A stretch of 64,000 bases of DNA from Rhodobacteraceae bacterium XHP0102. GTDB lineage: Bacteria > Pseudomonadota > Alphaproteobacteria > Rhodobacterales > Rhodobacteraceae. The notes under the pieces are model-generated. The model was not told where the DNA came from. It made no database searches and saw nothing but the letters and a program-made list of their open reading frames with translations. The stretch spans positions 496,001 to 560,000 of the forward strand of contig JAOWLD010000001.1 in NCBI GenBank assembly GCA_025751475.1, read 5' to 3'. Position 1 is the first letter of the stretch. Every line of letters starts with the position of its first letter. The position numbers and the translations under genes are program-made. Below, one piece after another: positions 54,634-64,000 of this stretch.

Positions 54634-56457
54634 CTACACAATCGGCGCAGTGGCGTGATGCAGCCATACCCGCGCCTCAGAGGGCAAGAGCGGCGATAAT
54701 TCATCGCGCACGCGGGTGTGATAGCGGTTGAGCCACGCCAGTTCATCTGGCGCCATCTGTTCGGCCAAGATCAAGCGCCGATCAATCGGTGCGAGGGTCA
54801 ATGTTTCAAATTCCAACATCTCTCGCGCATCGGCGCCGGCGATCTGGGATGCAGCGCGCACCGTGATGAGGTTTTCAATACGGATGCCATAAGCGCCTTC
54901 TTTGTAAAAGCCAGGCTCATTGGACAGGATCATCCCCACCTCCAACGGCAAGGTTGAGGCGCGGCTGATCCGTTGCGGGGCCTCATGAACGCTGAGATAG
55001 ACGCCAACCCCATGGCCTGTGCCGTGATCGTAATCGCGCCCTGCAGCCCATAGGGGCGCGCGGGCCAGCGCATCAAGGTCGCGCCCGGCGATGCCTTTGG
55101 GAAAGCGCGCACGGGAAATCGCGATCATGCCGCGCAGCACTTGGGTGAAGGCCTGTTTTTCTTCATCCCCCACAGGGCCAATAGGCAGGGTGCGGGTGAT
55201 GTCAGTGGTGCCGTCCAGATATTGGCCGCCTGAATCGATCAAGAACAAAGTGCCACTTTGCAGCGGTGCATTGGTGGCCTCGCTCACGCGGTAATGCACG
55301 ATTGCGCCATGCGCGCCCGCGCCTGCGATGGTGTCAAAGCTGATATCTTTGAGCGCGCCTGTGTCGCGGCGGAACTGCTCCAACGCGCAGACGCAGTCGA
55401 TTTCGGTCAAACTGCCTAGGGGTGCGGTTTCGTCAAACCAATGCAGGAAGCGCACCACCGCCGCACCATCGCGCAGATGGGCCGCGCGTGTCGCGGCAAT
55501 CTCGGCAGGGTGCTTGCGGGATTTGGGAAGGATACACGGCTCTGGCCCCTGATCAATCTCGGCCCCCGCTTTTTGCAAGATGAGATGCAGCATTTGCGGT
55601 GCGCTTTCTGGATCAAGGCGCACGGGGCCGCATTTTGCACAGTCGCGCAGGTGATCTTCAAATCGGCTGACGGGCAACAGCGTCACCTGATCAGGTAATG
55701 TCACCGTATCAAATTTTGCAGGGTCCGCAAAAAGGCTGACCGCGCCCGTGGGTTTCAGGATGGCAAAGCCTTGAAACACAGGCAGGTGCGGCAGATCAGA
55801 CCCGCGTAGGTTCAGCAGCCACGCGATGCTGTCGGGCAGGGTCAGCACTGCGGCGCTGATGCCTTGGGCCGCCAGATCGAGACCTGTGGCGCTGCATTTC
55901 TCCGACAGGCTGCGCCCCGCATATTCAATAGGATAGGCACTGACCTTGCCTTGCGGTGGGGCAGGGCGGTCCGTCCAAACAGCATCGACCAAATTCTGCC
56001 CAACCGCCTGTAGGCTGATCTGCGTTCCCGCAAGGGCCGCTTCCAGTCGCGTGATTTCGGATATTGTGTGCAGCCATGGATCAAATCCGATGACGCCACC
56101 CTTTGGCAGGGCCTCCTTCAGCCATGTCTCAAGCTTGGTCTGCGGCCAGTCAATCGGATCAAAAAGGCCCATATCAACTTCATCGCGCACTTGCAGCTTG
56201 TAGCGCCCGTCAATGAAGATTGCCGCCTGATCCTTCAGGATAGCGCAAAACCCCGCCGATCCTGAAAACCCCGTAAGCCACAAAAGCCGTGCATCACAGG
56301 CGGCGACATATTCGCCTTGATGGGCATCGGCGCGCGGCACGATATAGCCATCCAAGCCTTTTTGGATGAGTTTGTCACGCAGGGCAGATACGCGCGGGCG
56401 TGCCTCATTTGGCTGCGATTTGGTGGTGAAGCTTTGAAATCTGGCCCGTCTATCCAA
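54634..56457 (-). CDS. Xaa-Pro aminopeptidase (M24B, long form)
   Basis: A 607-residue metallopeptidase with the three-domain layout of eukaryote-like aminopeptidase P. Two creatinase-type N-domains ([14 protein letters not shown] and similar) are followed by the pita-bread catalytic domain. Metal ligands are seen in [18 protein letters not shown] (Asp pair), [14 protein letters not shown] (His), SNEPGFY and [10 protein letters not shown] (Glu pair). It removes N-terminal residues before proline. Its start overlaps the cobT end by 8 bp on the same strand. Confidence 0.95.
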   Translation of the reverse strand: MDRRARFQSFTTKSQPNEARPRVSALRDKLIQKGLDGYIVPRADAHQGEYVAACDARLLWLTGFSGSAGFCAILKDQAAIFIDGRYKLQVRDEVDMGLFDPIDWPQTKLETWLKEALPKGGVIGFDPWLHTISEITRLEAALAGTQISLQAVGQNLVDAVWTDRPAPPQGKVSAYPIEYAGRSLSEKCSATGLDLAAQGISAAVLTLPDSIAWLLNLRGSDLPHLPVFQGFAILKPTGAVSLFADPAKFDTVTLPDQVTLLPVSRFEDHLRDCAKCGPVRLDPESAPQMLHLILQKAGAEIDQGPEPCILPKSRKHPAEIAATRAAHLRDGAAVVRFLHWFDETAPLGSLTEIDCVCALEQFRRDTGALKDISFDTIAGAGAHGAIVHYRVSEATNAPLQSGTLFLIDSGGQYLDGTTDITRTLPIGPVGDEEKQAFTQVLRGMIAISRARFPKGIAGRDLDALARAPLWAAGRDYDHGTGHGVGVYLSVHEAPQRISRASTLPLEVGMILSNEPGFYKEGAYGIRIENLITVRAASQIAGADAREMLEFETLTLAPIDRRLILAEQMAPDELAWLNRYHTRVRDELSPLLPSEARVWLHHATAPIV

Positions 56458-58360
56458 AGCGATACAACCCCGATTTTGTGCTGCCGCTGCGCATTCCCAT
56501 CACGCGGGCGCGGGCGCGCGGGTCGGTGTCAAAGAGCGCGGCCAATTGTTCGGTGATTGCCCCTGCCAATTGTTCGGCATCGGTGATGGTGACCGCGCGC
56601 TCGTAATAGCGGGTCACATCATGGCCAATGCCAATGGCCAAAAGTTCCACGGCACGGCGGCGTTCAACCATGCTGATCACATCGCGCAGGTGCTTTTCGA
56701 GATAATTCGCGGGGTTCACGGATAAGGTACTGTCATCAACAGGCGCACCATCCGAGATCACCATCAGAATTTTGCGCGCCTCAGGGCGGGCCAACATCCG
56801 CCGATGCGCCCATTCCAACGCCTCGCCATCGATATTTTCTTTCAGGAGACCCTCTTTCATCATCAGGCCCAGATTGTCGCGCACCCGCCGCCATGGGGCA
56901 TCTGCGGATTTATAGATGATATGGCGCAGGTCATTCAGGCGGCCTGGTTGTTGCGCGCGCCCTTGGGCCAGCCATTCCTCACGGGCCTTGCCGCCCTTCC
57001 ACGCCCGCGTGGTGAAGCCTAAAATCTCGACCTTCACATCGCAGCGCTCAAGCGTGCGGGCCAGAACATCGGCACAGATCGCGGCGATGGAAATCGGCCG
57101 CCCCCGCATGGAGCCTGAATTGTCCAAAAGTAGCGTCACCACGGTGTCACGGAATTCGGTATCTTTCTCGACTTTGAAAGACAGGGGTGTGGTGGGGTTC
57201 GCCACCACCCGCGCCAATCGGCCCGCGTCCAAAATCCCTTCTTCACGGTCAAATTCCCAAGAGCGGTTCTGCTGCGCTTGCAGGCGGCGTTGCAGCTTGT
57301 TGGCCAGACGACTGACCGCGCCTTTGAGCGGCTCCAACTGTTGATCTAGATAGGCGCGTAGGCGCTCCAATTCTTGCGCCTCGGCCAAATCTTCGGCGGC
57401 GATTTCTTCGTCATGGGCGGTGGAAAACACCGTATACTCAGGGTCCGCATCGGAATGGGGCGGGGCTTGAGGTGGCTCAACGGGGGCATTGCCATCGGGC
57501 AGTTCTTGTTCCTCACCCTCCTCGGCATCGCCGTTTTCATCCACCTGCACCTGTGCCTGCGAGGCGTCTTGCTGTTCTTCTTGCGCACGCTCAGGGTCGG
57601 CATCGGCGCTGTCATCTTCCTGACTTTCGCTGTCGCCCGTGCTGTCGGGGTTCTCCTGCTCTTCCTGATCCTGTTCGGCGCTGTCCTCATCTTCTTGGTC
57701 GTCCAATTGATCGGGATCATCCCCCAATTGGTCGGCATACCCCAAGTCTGAGATGAATTGCCGCGCCACGCGCGAAAACGCCGCTTGATCGTCCAATGAC
57801 CCGTTGAGGGCGTCTAGGCTTTCGCCGCAGCGTTCTTCAATGAAGGGGCGCCACAGCTCTACGATATTTTGCGCGTCAGGCGGCAGGGGGCGGCCTGTTG
57901 CGATCTGGCGCAGCATATATCCCGCCGCCGTGGACAGCGGCGCATCGCTGCGCTCGGTGATCTCGCCATAGGCCTTGCGCCGTGCCTCAGCCCCGATTTT
58001 TGCGTCAATATTGCCCGCTGTGCCAGGCATGACCCGCGCCCCGATGGCCTCGCAACGGGCGGTCTCAATGGCACTCATCAAATCGCGGGCAATCGGCCCT
58101 GTGGGCTCATATTTTGCGGCAATGCTTGGGTTATGAAACCGATGGCGCAGCGCAAAAGCATCCGCTGTGCCGCGCGCAAGCAGCACCTCCTCGCGGCTCA
58201 TGCGGCGGCTGATCTGGGGCAGGCGGATCGTGTCATTGCTTGCACCGGGCGGGTCCACCGAATAGCTGACCCCCAGATCGGGATCATTGGCCAAAACCCG
58301 TGTCGCCTCGGCAAGCGCCTTCTTGAACGGATCGGCTGGGTTATCGGTGGGCTTGCCCAT
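56450..58360 (-). CDS. cobT: cobaltochelatase subunit CobT
   Basis: A 636-residue subunit of the aerobic cobaltochelatase (CobNST) that inserts cobalt into hydrogenobyrinic acid a,c-diamide during B12 synthesis. The N-terminal domain is followed by a very acidic region (about 212-310, Asp/Glu/Gln runs). The C-terminal VWA domain has MIDAS residues DNSGS (413-417) and [10 protein letters not shown]. The length is as expected. It follows cobS with a 17-bp gap; cobN is not in the window. Confidence 0.97.
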   Translation of the reverse strand: MGKPTDNPADPFKKALAEATRVLANDPDLGVSYSVDPPGASNDTIRLPQISRRMSREEVLLARGTADAFALRHRFHNPSIAAKYEPTGPIARDLMSAIETARCEAIGARVMPGTAGNIDAKIGAEARRKAYGEITERSDAPLSTAAGYMLRQIATGRPLPPDAQNIVELWRPFIEERCGESLDALNGSLDDQAAFSRVARQFISDLGYADQLGDDPDQLDDQEDEDSAEQDQEEQENPDSTGDSESQEDDSADADPERAQEEQQDASQAQVQVDENGDAEEGEEQELPDGNAPVEPPQAPPHSDADPEYTVFSTAHDEEIAAEDLAEAQELERLRAYLDQQLEPLKGAVSRLANKLQRRLQAQQNRSWEFDREEGILDAGRLARVVANPTTPLSFKVEKDTEFRDTVVTLLLDNSGSMRGRPISIAAICADVLARTLERCDVKVEILGFTTRAWKGGKAREEWLAQGRAQQPGRLNDLRHIIYKSADAPWRRVRDNLGLMMKEGLLKENIDGEALEWAHRRMLARPEARKILMVISDGAPVDDSTLSVNPANYLEKHLRDVISMVERRRAVELLAIGIGHDVTRYYERAVTITDAEQLAGAITEQLAALFDTDPRARARVMGMRSGSTKSGLYRFG

Positions 58361-58377
58361 GGGGGTGCGGTCTTTCC

Positions 58378-59364
58378 TTAGCCAAGGCTGACGCTGGCAG
58401 CACTTTCTGGCAGTTCTTCGTCAAAGCAGCGCTGATAGAATTCTGCCACGGTCTGGCGCTCCAACTCGTCACATTTGTTGAGGAAGGACAGGCGGAAGGC
58501 ATAGCCCGTATCGCGGAAAATCTCGGCATTCTGCGCCCAATTGATCACCGTGCGCGGGCTCATCACCGTTGACAGCTCGCCATTCATAAACGCGGTGCGG
58601 GTCAAATCGGCCACAGTGACCATCTGGCTCACGGTCTTGCGCCCTGCGGCGGTGTTGTAATGGGGCGCTTTCGACAAAACAATCGCGGCCTCTGCATCGT
58701 GATTGAGATAGTTCAAGGTCGCCACGAGGCTCCAACGGTCCATCTGCGCTTGGTTGATCTGTTGCGTGCCGTGATACAGACCTGTGGTATCGCCCAAGCC
58801 CACCGTGTTTGCCGTGGCAAAGAGACGGAAATATTTATGCGGGGTAATGATTTCGTTTTGGTCAAGCAGGGTGAGTTTTCCGTCATGCTCCAACACGCGC
58901 TGGATCACGAACATCACATCGGCACGGCCTGCGTCATATTCGTCAAATACGATGGCCACAGGATTGCGCAAGGCCCAGGGCAGGATGCCCTCGTGGAATT
59001 CGGTCACCTGCTTGCCATCGCGCAGTTTGATGGCGTCTTTTCCGATCAGGTCGATGCGGCTGATGTGGCTGTCGAGGTTTACGCGCACCGCGGGCCAGTT
59101 GAGGCGGGCGGCCACCTGTTCGATATGGGTGGATTTGCCTGTGCCGTGATAGCCTTGGATCATCACACGGCGGTTGTGGGAAAACCCCGCCAAAATCGCC
59201 AAGGTCGTGTCGCGGTCAAATTTATAGGTTGAGTCGATCTCGGGAACGCGGCTGGTTGCTTCGGCAAAGCCTTTCACCTTCATGTCACTGTCGATGCCAA
59301 ACACATCACGCACCGAAATATCTTCGGTGGGTTTTGCATCCATTGCCAAGCTGCCATCTGCCAT
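58378..59364 (-). CDS. cobS: cobaltochelatase subunit CobS
   Basis: A 328-residue AAA+ ATPase, the motor partner of CobT. Walker A is GYHGTGKST (71-79), Walker B is [11 protein letters not shown], and sensor 1 is LFATANTVG. The N-terminal [17 protein letters not shown] is typical for CobS. ATG 59364 follows CCCGAGG; the frame continues upstream without support. No cobalamin riboswitch is visible upstream. Confidence 0.97.
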   Translation of the reverse strand: MADGSLAMDAKPTEDISVRDVFGIDSDMKVKGFAEATSRVPEIDSTYKFDRDTTLAILAGFSHNRRVMIQGYHGTGKSTHIEQVAARLNWPAVRVNLDSHISRIDLIGKDAIKLRDGKQVTEFHEGILPWALRNPVAIVFDEYDAGRADVMFVIQRVLEHDGKLTLLDQNEIITPHKYFRLFATANTVGLGDTTGLYHGTQQINQAQMDRWSLVATLNYLNHDAEAAIVLSKAPHYNTAAGRKTVSQMVTVADLTRTAFMNGELSTVMSPRTVINWAQNAEIFRDTGYAFRLSFLNKCDELERQTVAEFYQRCFDEELPESAASVSLG

Positions 59365-59560
59365 AGTCTCGAACCTCGGGGGAGTTAAAAATACGTCACC
59401 TGTGGTGGTGCAACATATCGCGCCGCGCCGCAAGGGGAAGGGGGTGCAGAAAATTGCGACTGTCGCCGCCCCATTTTTCCGCGTTTACACGTTTAAGGCG
59501 ATACGCGGCCTTGAGCAGGGGACAAACACCCCTCAATGCTCAAAAATCTGAAGGCATTTG

Positions 59561-60670
59561 TCATGGAAGACTGGCTGCGGACAGAACGCCGTCAATGCTT
59601 GTGAAACTTTCCTCAATCTGCGGCATCAGCCGCGCAATCTGGAGATATTGCTCTGCGGGGCCGCGGATCAAGACGCCCTTCACCGCATCCCCGTCAAGCC
59701 GCGCAAAGCCTGTGGCAAAGCGGGTCTCATCGCTGGAGGCGAGGTTGAAGCCATCACGCAGCAGATCGCGCATTCCGCCTTTTGGCATGATTTCTGGCCC
59801 TGTGAGCGTTTCAAAAAGCGATTGCAGGCGCGTGGCCCCCCCATTGGCGGAAATCAGGACCATCTCCACGCCGCGCGCATCTTTTGGCGCGAACACGGCA
59901 AAGGGGGGCGCATAGGCGGTAAATTCCACCAAAGACGCAGGGAACAGCGTTTGGATGCCCGCCTCGGTCTTGCGGATGGTTTCAAGGCCCAAACTGGCCA
60001 GTTCACGGCGCCAATTGGCCAATAGGGCTGCGCGTTCGGCCTCGGTTAGAACCCCTGTCTCAGGCAGATCATTGGCGCGCTGCCATGCCGCCATGGCGGC
60101 ACGGGTTGCTGGGCCAAATGCGCCATCAATTGCGCCGCGATAATGGTCATGCCACGCGAGGGCGCGCTGAATGTCATCGCGCGTGCTCGGGTCAAGGGCC
60201 GCTTCACTGGCCCGCGCTTGCGCCAAACTGGGGCGGGCTGTGGGGGCACGGTCCGCGGTCTCTTGTGCGGCAAGTGCGGACCGGCGCGTGGGTTCGGGCA
60301 AAGGATCAACCGAAATGATCATCGGGGTCTGTGCGGCGATCGGCCAAAATTGGCTTGTGTAATTTTGCGCTGATTGCAGATAACTGTCGCGAGGGATACG
60401 CCCTGCGGCCCGCAGATCACGCAAGCGTGTCATCGCCTCGGCGCGGGGCAAGGGGCCAAGGGCCAAGGCATACATACCCGTGCGCATCATAAATCCCGCA
60501 AGTGGCGCTGTGGTGGGATCGGCCCCATAGGCGCGCAGGCGCGCTTGGGCGGTCACAAGATCAGGATGGGCTTCGATTTGCACCCAAACCAGATCATTTT
60601 GGCCCTCCGCCCGCAAGGTGCCTGCGCAAAAAAGACAGAACACCACACCCATCACCATGGCGCGCGCCAT
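59561..60670 (-). CDS. exported peptidoglycan-binding-domain protein
   Basis: A 369-residue secreted protein. The signal peptide is MARAMVMGVVFCLFCAGTLRAEG. A region with SPOR-like character follows (VWVQIEAHPDLVTAQARLRAY, then YALALGPLPRAEAMTRLRDLRAAGRIP). Next comes a PG_binding_1 module (DIQRALAWHDHYRGAIDGAFGPATRAAMAAWQRANDLPETGVL), then an uncharacterised C-terminal domain of about 150 residues. It is probably periplasmic, bound to the wall. ATG 60670 is chosen to begin with the signal peptide. Function unknown. Confidence 0.85.
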   Translation of the reverse strand: MARAMVMGVVFCLFCAGTLRAEGQNDLVWVQIEAHPDLVTAQARLRAYGADPTTAPLAGFMMRTGMYALALGPLPRAEAMTRLRDLRAAGRIPRDSYLQSAQNYTSQFWPIAAQTPMIISVDPLPEPTRRSALAAQETADRAPTARPSLAQARASEAALDPSTRDDIQRALAWHDHYRGAIDGAFGPATRAAMAAWQRANDLPETGVLTEAERAALLANWRRELASLGLETIRKTEAGIQTLFPASLVEFTAYAPPFAVFAPKDARGVEMVLISANGGATRLQSLFETLTGPEIMPKGGMRDLLRDGFNLASSDETRFATGFARLDGDAVKGVLIRGPAEQYLQIARLMPQIEESFTSIDGVLSAASLP

Positions 60671-60904
60671 GATCCCGACCCCCATCCTGCGACATTCCCA
60701 TGAACCGCGCGTCAACATCACTGGCCTTTATCTTTTCCCAATAAATTGCTTTGGCCCTCAGGCTATCCACGCTTGGATCAAATTTCATCCCCCAATGCGC
60801 GAGGGATGCTGTTTTCCTCTCAGCTGTGGCATCGCCGTGATTGACCCTCACCTCCGTGCGTCCTATGTGGACCACGAGTTTTTGTTCAGCCCAAGGACAG
60901 ATCA

Positions 60905-61843
60905 ATGCCGAAGATGGAAAAGCCGCGCAGTTTCCAAGACATCATTCTGCGCCTTCAGGCCTATTGGGCGGCGAAGGGCTGCGCGGTGATGCAGCCCTAT
61001 GATATGGAGGTGGGCGCGGGCACATTCCATCCCGCCACCACGCTGCGAAGCCTTGGAACACGCCCTTGGGCGGCGGCCTATGTTCAGCCATCGCGCCGCC
61101 CCACAGATGGCCGTTATGGCGAGAACCCCAACCGCCTGCAGCATTATTACCAGTATCAGGTTCTGATCAAACCAAGCCCGCCCGATTTACAACATCTCTA
61201 TCTTGGCAGTCTCGCGGCCATCGGGATCGATATGTCCCTGCACGATATCCGCTTTGTCGAAGATGACTGGGAAAGCCCAACCTTGGGCGCTTGGGGTCTT
61301 GGCTGGGAAGTGTGGTGTGATGGTATGGAGGTGAGCCAATTCACCTACTTCCAACAGGTGGGTGGGCATGATTGCCACCCAGTTTCGGGCGAGTTGACCT
61401 ATGGGCTAGAGCGTTTGGCGATGTATGTCTTGGGCGTAGATCATGTGATGGAGATGCCGTTCAATGACCCAGACGCGCCGATCGCGTTGAAATATGGGGA
61501 TGTGTTTCGTCAAACGGAGGAAGAGTATTCCCGCTTTAACTTTGACACGGCCAATACAGACATTCTTTTGCGCCAGTTCGAGGAGGCGGAGGCCGAATGC
61601 CAACGCATCCTCGCCGCAGAAAATATTGACCCCAAAACGGGCAAACGGATCATCATGGCGCATCCTGCCTATGATCAATGCATCAAGGCCAGCCATATGT
61701 TCAATCTTCTGGATGCACGCGGGGTGATCTCGGTCACGGAGCGGCAAGGCTATATCGGACGCGTGCGCGCTTTGGCAAAACTTTGCGCCGATGCCTTTGT
61801 GCAGACCGAAGCGGGCGGATATGATGCGGGATCGGCGGCATGA
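60905..61843 (+). CDS. glyQ: glycine--tRNA ligase alpha subunit
   Basis: A 312-residue catalytic alpha subunit of the tetrameric bacterial glycyl-tRNA synthetase (class II). Landmarks are [59 protein letters not shown] and [13 protein letters not shown]. The length is standard. The start is ATG 60905 or ATG 60914. The gene overlaps the next one by ATGA. Confidence 0.98.
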   Translation: MPKMEKPRSFQDIILRLQAYWAAKGCAVMQPYDMEVGAGTFHPATTLRSLGTRPWAAAYVQPSRRPTDGRYGENPNRLQHYYQYQVLIKPSPPDLQHLYLGSLAAIGIDMSLHDIRFVEDDWESPTLGAWGLGWEVWCDGMEVSQFTYFQQVGGHDCHPVSGELTYGLERLAMYVLGVDHVMEMPFNDPDAPIALKYGDVFRQTEEEYSRFNFDTANTDILLRQFEEAEAECQRILAAENIDPKTGKRIIMAHPAYDQCIKASHMFNLLDARGVISVTERQGYIGRVRALAKLCADAFVQTEAGGYDAGSAA

Positions 61844-62373
61844 CCAACAAAACCAAGGGACGTCTGGTGGTGGCGGCGATTGCCCTGTCGGCATTGGCGG
61901 CAGGGGCAGGGATGTGGTATGCCCAAACCCGTGCGTTTTATGCGCCCGTGATGCCCGATGACCCTAGGGCGCAGATCACAGTAACGGTCGGGGACAGGCT
62001 TCAGCCCTTGGCGATTTCTGGCTTTGACGGGATCGACAGCAACAGCTCCCCCATTCGCTATCGCGCCTGTTTCGCGGTGGATGCAGGCCAAGAGGCGCTT
62101 TTGGCAGAGGCCGAGCGCTACGCGGCGGCTTCGCCTTTGGTTGCGCCTGCGTGGTTTGGGTGTTTTGACGCCGAAGCCTTGGGCGCGGCCATCGAAGAGG
62201 GGCGCGCAACCGCATATTTGGGGCAACGGGATTTCATTTACGGTGTCGATGTCGTAGTGGCGCGCGATGCACAGGGCCGTGGCTATGCATGGCGGCAGAT
62301 CAATCCCTGCGGCGAGGCCGCCTTTAATGGCGATCCGCTGCCCGAAGGATGCCCGCCCTATGATCCAGAGTGA
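61840..62373 (+). CDS. small membrane-anchored protein between glyQ and glyS (DUF6446-like)
   Basis: A 177-residue protein with one N-terminal membrane helix ([20 protein letters not shown]) and a periplasmic domain of about 150 residues. Four Cys are visible (RACFAV, FGCFDAE, NPCGEA, EGCPP), suggesting disulfides. I believe this is the DUF6446 family, typically found between glyQ and glyS in Rhodobacterales. Its role is unknown and has no obvious link with tRNA charging. It overlaps the glyQ stop by 4 bp. Confidence 0.82.
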   Translation: MTNKTKGRLVVAAIALSALAAGAGMWYAQTRAFYAPVMPDDPRAQITVTVGDRLQPLAISGFDGIDSNSSPIRYRACFAVDAGQEALLAEAERYAAASPLVAPAWFGCFDAEALGAAIEEGRATAYLGQRDFIYGVDVVVARDAQGRGYAWRQINPCGEAAFNGDPLPEGCPPYDPE

Positions 62374-62425
62374 CCCAATGTCCCGATCCTTCGCCGCGTT
62401 CAACAGAATTTAGGATTTTTTCGCA

Positions 62426-64000
62426 ATGCCCGATCTTTTGCTCGAACTGTTCTCCGAGGAAATTCCTGCCCGAATGCAAGGCAAGGCGGCGGCGGATTTG
62501 AAGGCGCTGGTGACCAATGGTCTGGTCGAGGCGGGGCTGACCTATGCATCGGCGGCCAGTTTCGCGACCCCGCGCCGCCTGTGTCTGGTGGTCGATGGTC
62601 TGAGCGGCACTTCCCCGACCACCACTGAGGAGCGCAAAGGTCCGCGCGTGGATGCACCTGAAGCCGCGATTGAGGGGTTCTTGCGCGGCGCAGGCGTGTC
62701 ACGCGATGCGCTTGAGACACGCGCCGACAAAAAGGGCGAGATTTATGTGGCACGCATCACCCATCAGGGACGTAATGCCGCTGACATTATTGCGGAATTG
62801 GTGCCTTCGGTGATCCGCGATTTCCCATGGCCAAAATCCATGCGTTGGGGCGCGGGCAGTCTGCGCTGGGTGCGGCCTTTGCATTCCATCCTATGCATCC
62901 TCACGGATGAGGCGGGGGCAAGCGTTGTGCCCTTTGCGGTCGATCACATCGCTTCGGGCGATAAGACGCGCGGCCACCGTTTCATGGCCCCTGATGCATT
63001 TGCAGTGAGCAGTTTTGAGGATTACGAAGCCAAGCTGAAACGTGCCCATGTTATTTTGCGCGCCGATGAACGCGCGGACGCCATCTGGCACGAGGCCAGT
63101 CAAATGGCTTTTGCGGCTGGGTTGGAGTTGGTCGAGGATCGCGGGCTTTTGGCCGAGGTCGCGGGTCTGGTGGAATGGCCCGTTGTTTTGATGGGCGAGA
63201 TTGGCGCGGATTTCTTAAACTTGCCGCCTGAGGTGTTGCAGACCTCGATGAAAGAGCATCAGAAATTCTTTTCTGTGAAAAACCCCAAGACAGGGCGGAT
63301 TGAGCGCTTTGTAACTGTGGCCAATCGTATCACCGCAGATGAAGGTGCGACCATTTTGGCGGGCAATCAAAAGGTGCTTTCGGCGCGCCTATCGGATGCA
63401 AAATTCTTTTGGGAAAATGATTTGCGCGTGGCGAAATCGGATATCACCCAATGGACGAAAAGCCTTGAGAATGTGACCTTTCAGGCGAAACTTGGCTCGC
63501 AGGCGGCACGGATCGAACGGATTGCGGATTTGGCAGCGGAATTGGCCCCGATTGTGGGGGCAGAGGCAGATCAGGCGCGCCAAGCGGCAAAGATCGCCAA
63601 AGCGGATTTGTCCTCGGAGATGGTCTATGAATTCCCTGAATTGCAAGGCCTGATGGGGCGTTACTATGCGCTTGAGGCGGGTTATGCGCCCGAAGTGGCG
63701 GCGGTCGCGCAGGAGCATTACCAGCCCCTTGGCCCGTCAGACGATGTGCCAAACGCGCCCCTCTCGGTCGCCGTGGCCTTGGCCGATAAGATCGACACGC
63801 TGACGGGATTCTGGGCGATTGACGAAAAGCCCACAGGCAGCAAAGACCCTTATGCCCTGCGCCGCGCGGCCTTGGGGGTTATTCGGTTGGTGTTGGACAA
63901 TGGGGTTCGGTTGAACCTATCTGCGCCATTCGTGTCGCGTGTTGCAGCCTTTGGTGCTGATGCGCCTGACGCAACTGCCGCGGACCTGTTGTCCTTCTTC
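62426..64000 (+). CDS. glyS: glycine--tRNA ligase beta subunit (3' end outside window)
   Basis: ATG 62426 opens a frame that runs to the window edge as exactly 525 codons; the complete protein is usually about 690-750 residues. Landmarks are MPDLLLELFSEEIPARMQ at the N-terminus, TPRRLCLVVDGL, GPRVDAPEAAIEGF, FPWPKSMRWG and TSMKEHQKFFSV. The beta subunit binds tRNA and belongs to the same transcript as glyQ. TTTAGGA upstream is a weak ribosome binding site. Confidence 0.97.
   Translation, partial: MPDLLLELFSEEIPARMQGKAAADLKALVTNGLVEAGLTYASAASFATPRRLCLVVDGLSGTSPTTTEERKGPRVDAPEAAIEGFLRGAGVSRDALETRADKKGEIYVARITHQGRNAADIIAELVPSVIRDFPWPKSMRWGAGSLRWVRPLHSILCILTDEAGASVVPFAVDHIASGDKTRGHRFMAPDAFAVSSFEDYEAKLKRAHVILRADERADAIWHEASQMAFAAGLELVEDRGLLAEVAGLVEWPVVLMGEIGADFLNLPPEVLQTSMKEHQKFFSVKNPKTGRIERFVTVANRITADEGATILAGNQKVLSARLSDAKFFWENDLRVAKSDITQWTKSLENVTFQAKLGSQAARIERIADLAAELAPIVGAEADQARQAAKIAKADLSSEMVYEFPELQGLMGRYYALEAGYAPEVAAVAQEHYQPLGPSDDVPNAPLSVAVALADKIDTLTGFWAIDEKPTGSKDPYALRRAALGVIRLVLDNGVRLNLSAPFVSRVAAFGADAPDATAADLLSFF

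Noticed and set aside
59365-59560. Cobalamin riboswitch before cobS
   Set aside because: The leader shows no B12-box-like sequence and no long structured region; cobST seems not to be riboswitch-controlled here.
60722-60904. Glycine riboswitch or T-box before glyQ
   Set aside because: No paired glycine aptamer motifs and no T-box sequence were seen, and T-boxes are not expected in this group.
60594-60905. A 103-codon minus-strand frame in the glyQ upstream gap
   Set aside because: It overlaps the start region of the secreted peptidoglycan-binding protein and the glyQ leader, with no ribosome binding site or recognisable domain.

Overview
The window reads as chromosomal DNA of a marine alphaproteobacterium of the order Rhodobacterales (Roseobacter-type). 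The clues are a DMSP-lyase/acryloyl-CoA reductase pair (dddL-acuI), a nuo operon interrupted by small genes known from this order, an aerobic cobaltochelatase pair (cobS-cobT), ribonuclease J, a GTTC-N7-GTTC-type SOS box, and a small gene between glyQ and glyS. Most of the window is ordinary, densely packed core genome with 4-bp start/stop overlaps. Only the first ~2.4 kb looks like the edge of an integrated element.

Layout. 1-2408: C-terminal part of an AraC-type regulator, then a tyrosine recombinase gene beside the 3' end of tRNA-Cys(GCA), which is typical of a tRNA-targeted genomic island extending leftwards out of the window. 2512-9262: a stand-alone MreB-family gene, an isoaspartyl methyltransferase-like gene with tolC, a PopZ-like polar protein, a rhomboid protease, efp, a small conserved gene and tRNA-Leu(UAA). 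9458-11587: apt, mtnP and a flavin reductase (purine and methylthioadenosine salvage). 12145-14826: dddL and acuI, facing a short-chain dehydrogenase across a promoter region with a long inverted repeat. 14830-17079: ptsP (nitrogen PTS enzyme I).

17339-34695 is the complete complex I operon nuoABCDE-F-G-HI-JKLMN, with five extra genes inserted: a membrane-anchored Ala/Lys/Pro-rich helix-hairpin-helix protein, DUF5337-like, DUF5333-like, a small lipoprotein, and a carboxymuconolactone decarboxylase-like protein. Three intrinsic-terminator-like hairpins lie inside the operon. birA, coaX and rnj follow in the same direction and end at a strong symmetric terminator at 37910-37935.

37939-42429 (minus strand): a DEAD-box helicase, prfC and a Hint-domain protein. 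42600-47329 (plus): an SDR with an altered catalytic motif, an orphan ABC ATPase, tatABC and a DUF815 ATPase. 47324-49844 (minus): an AEC transporter, a lipocalin lipoprotein and an aldo/keto reductase. 49966-54209 (plus): an SOS-box-preceded imuA-like gene, metG and a ClC exchanger. 54219-60670 (minus): DUF427, Xaa-Pro aminopeptidase, cobT, cobS and a secreted peptidoglycan-binding protein. 60905-64000 (plus): glyQ, a DUF6446-like gene and the first 525 codons of glyS, cut by the window end.

No CRISPR array, insertion sequence, prophage block or recognisable defence cassette was seen. The points most worth following up are the DMSP cluster without a local acuR, the perfect LexA-type site before imuA, the tRNA-Cys island boundary, and the terminator-punctuated nuo operon with its accessory genes. 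Start codons were often moved inward from the longest reading frame to fit ribosome binding sites and family N-termini.
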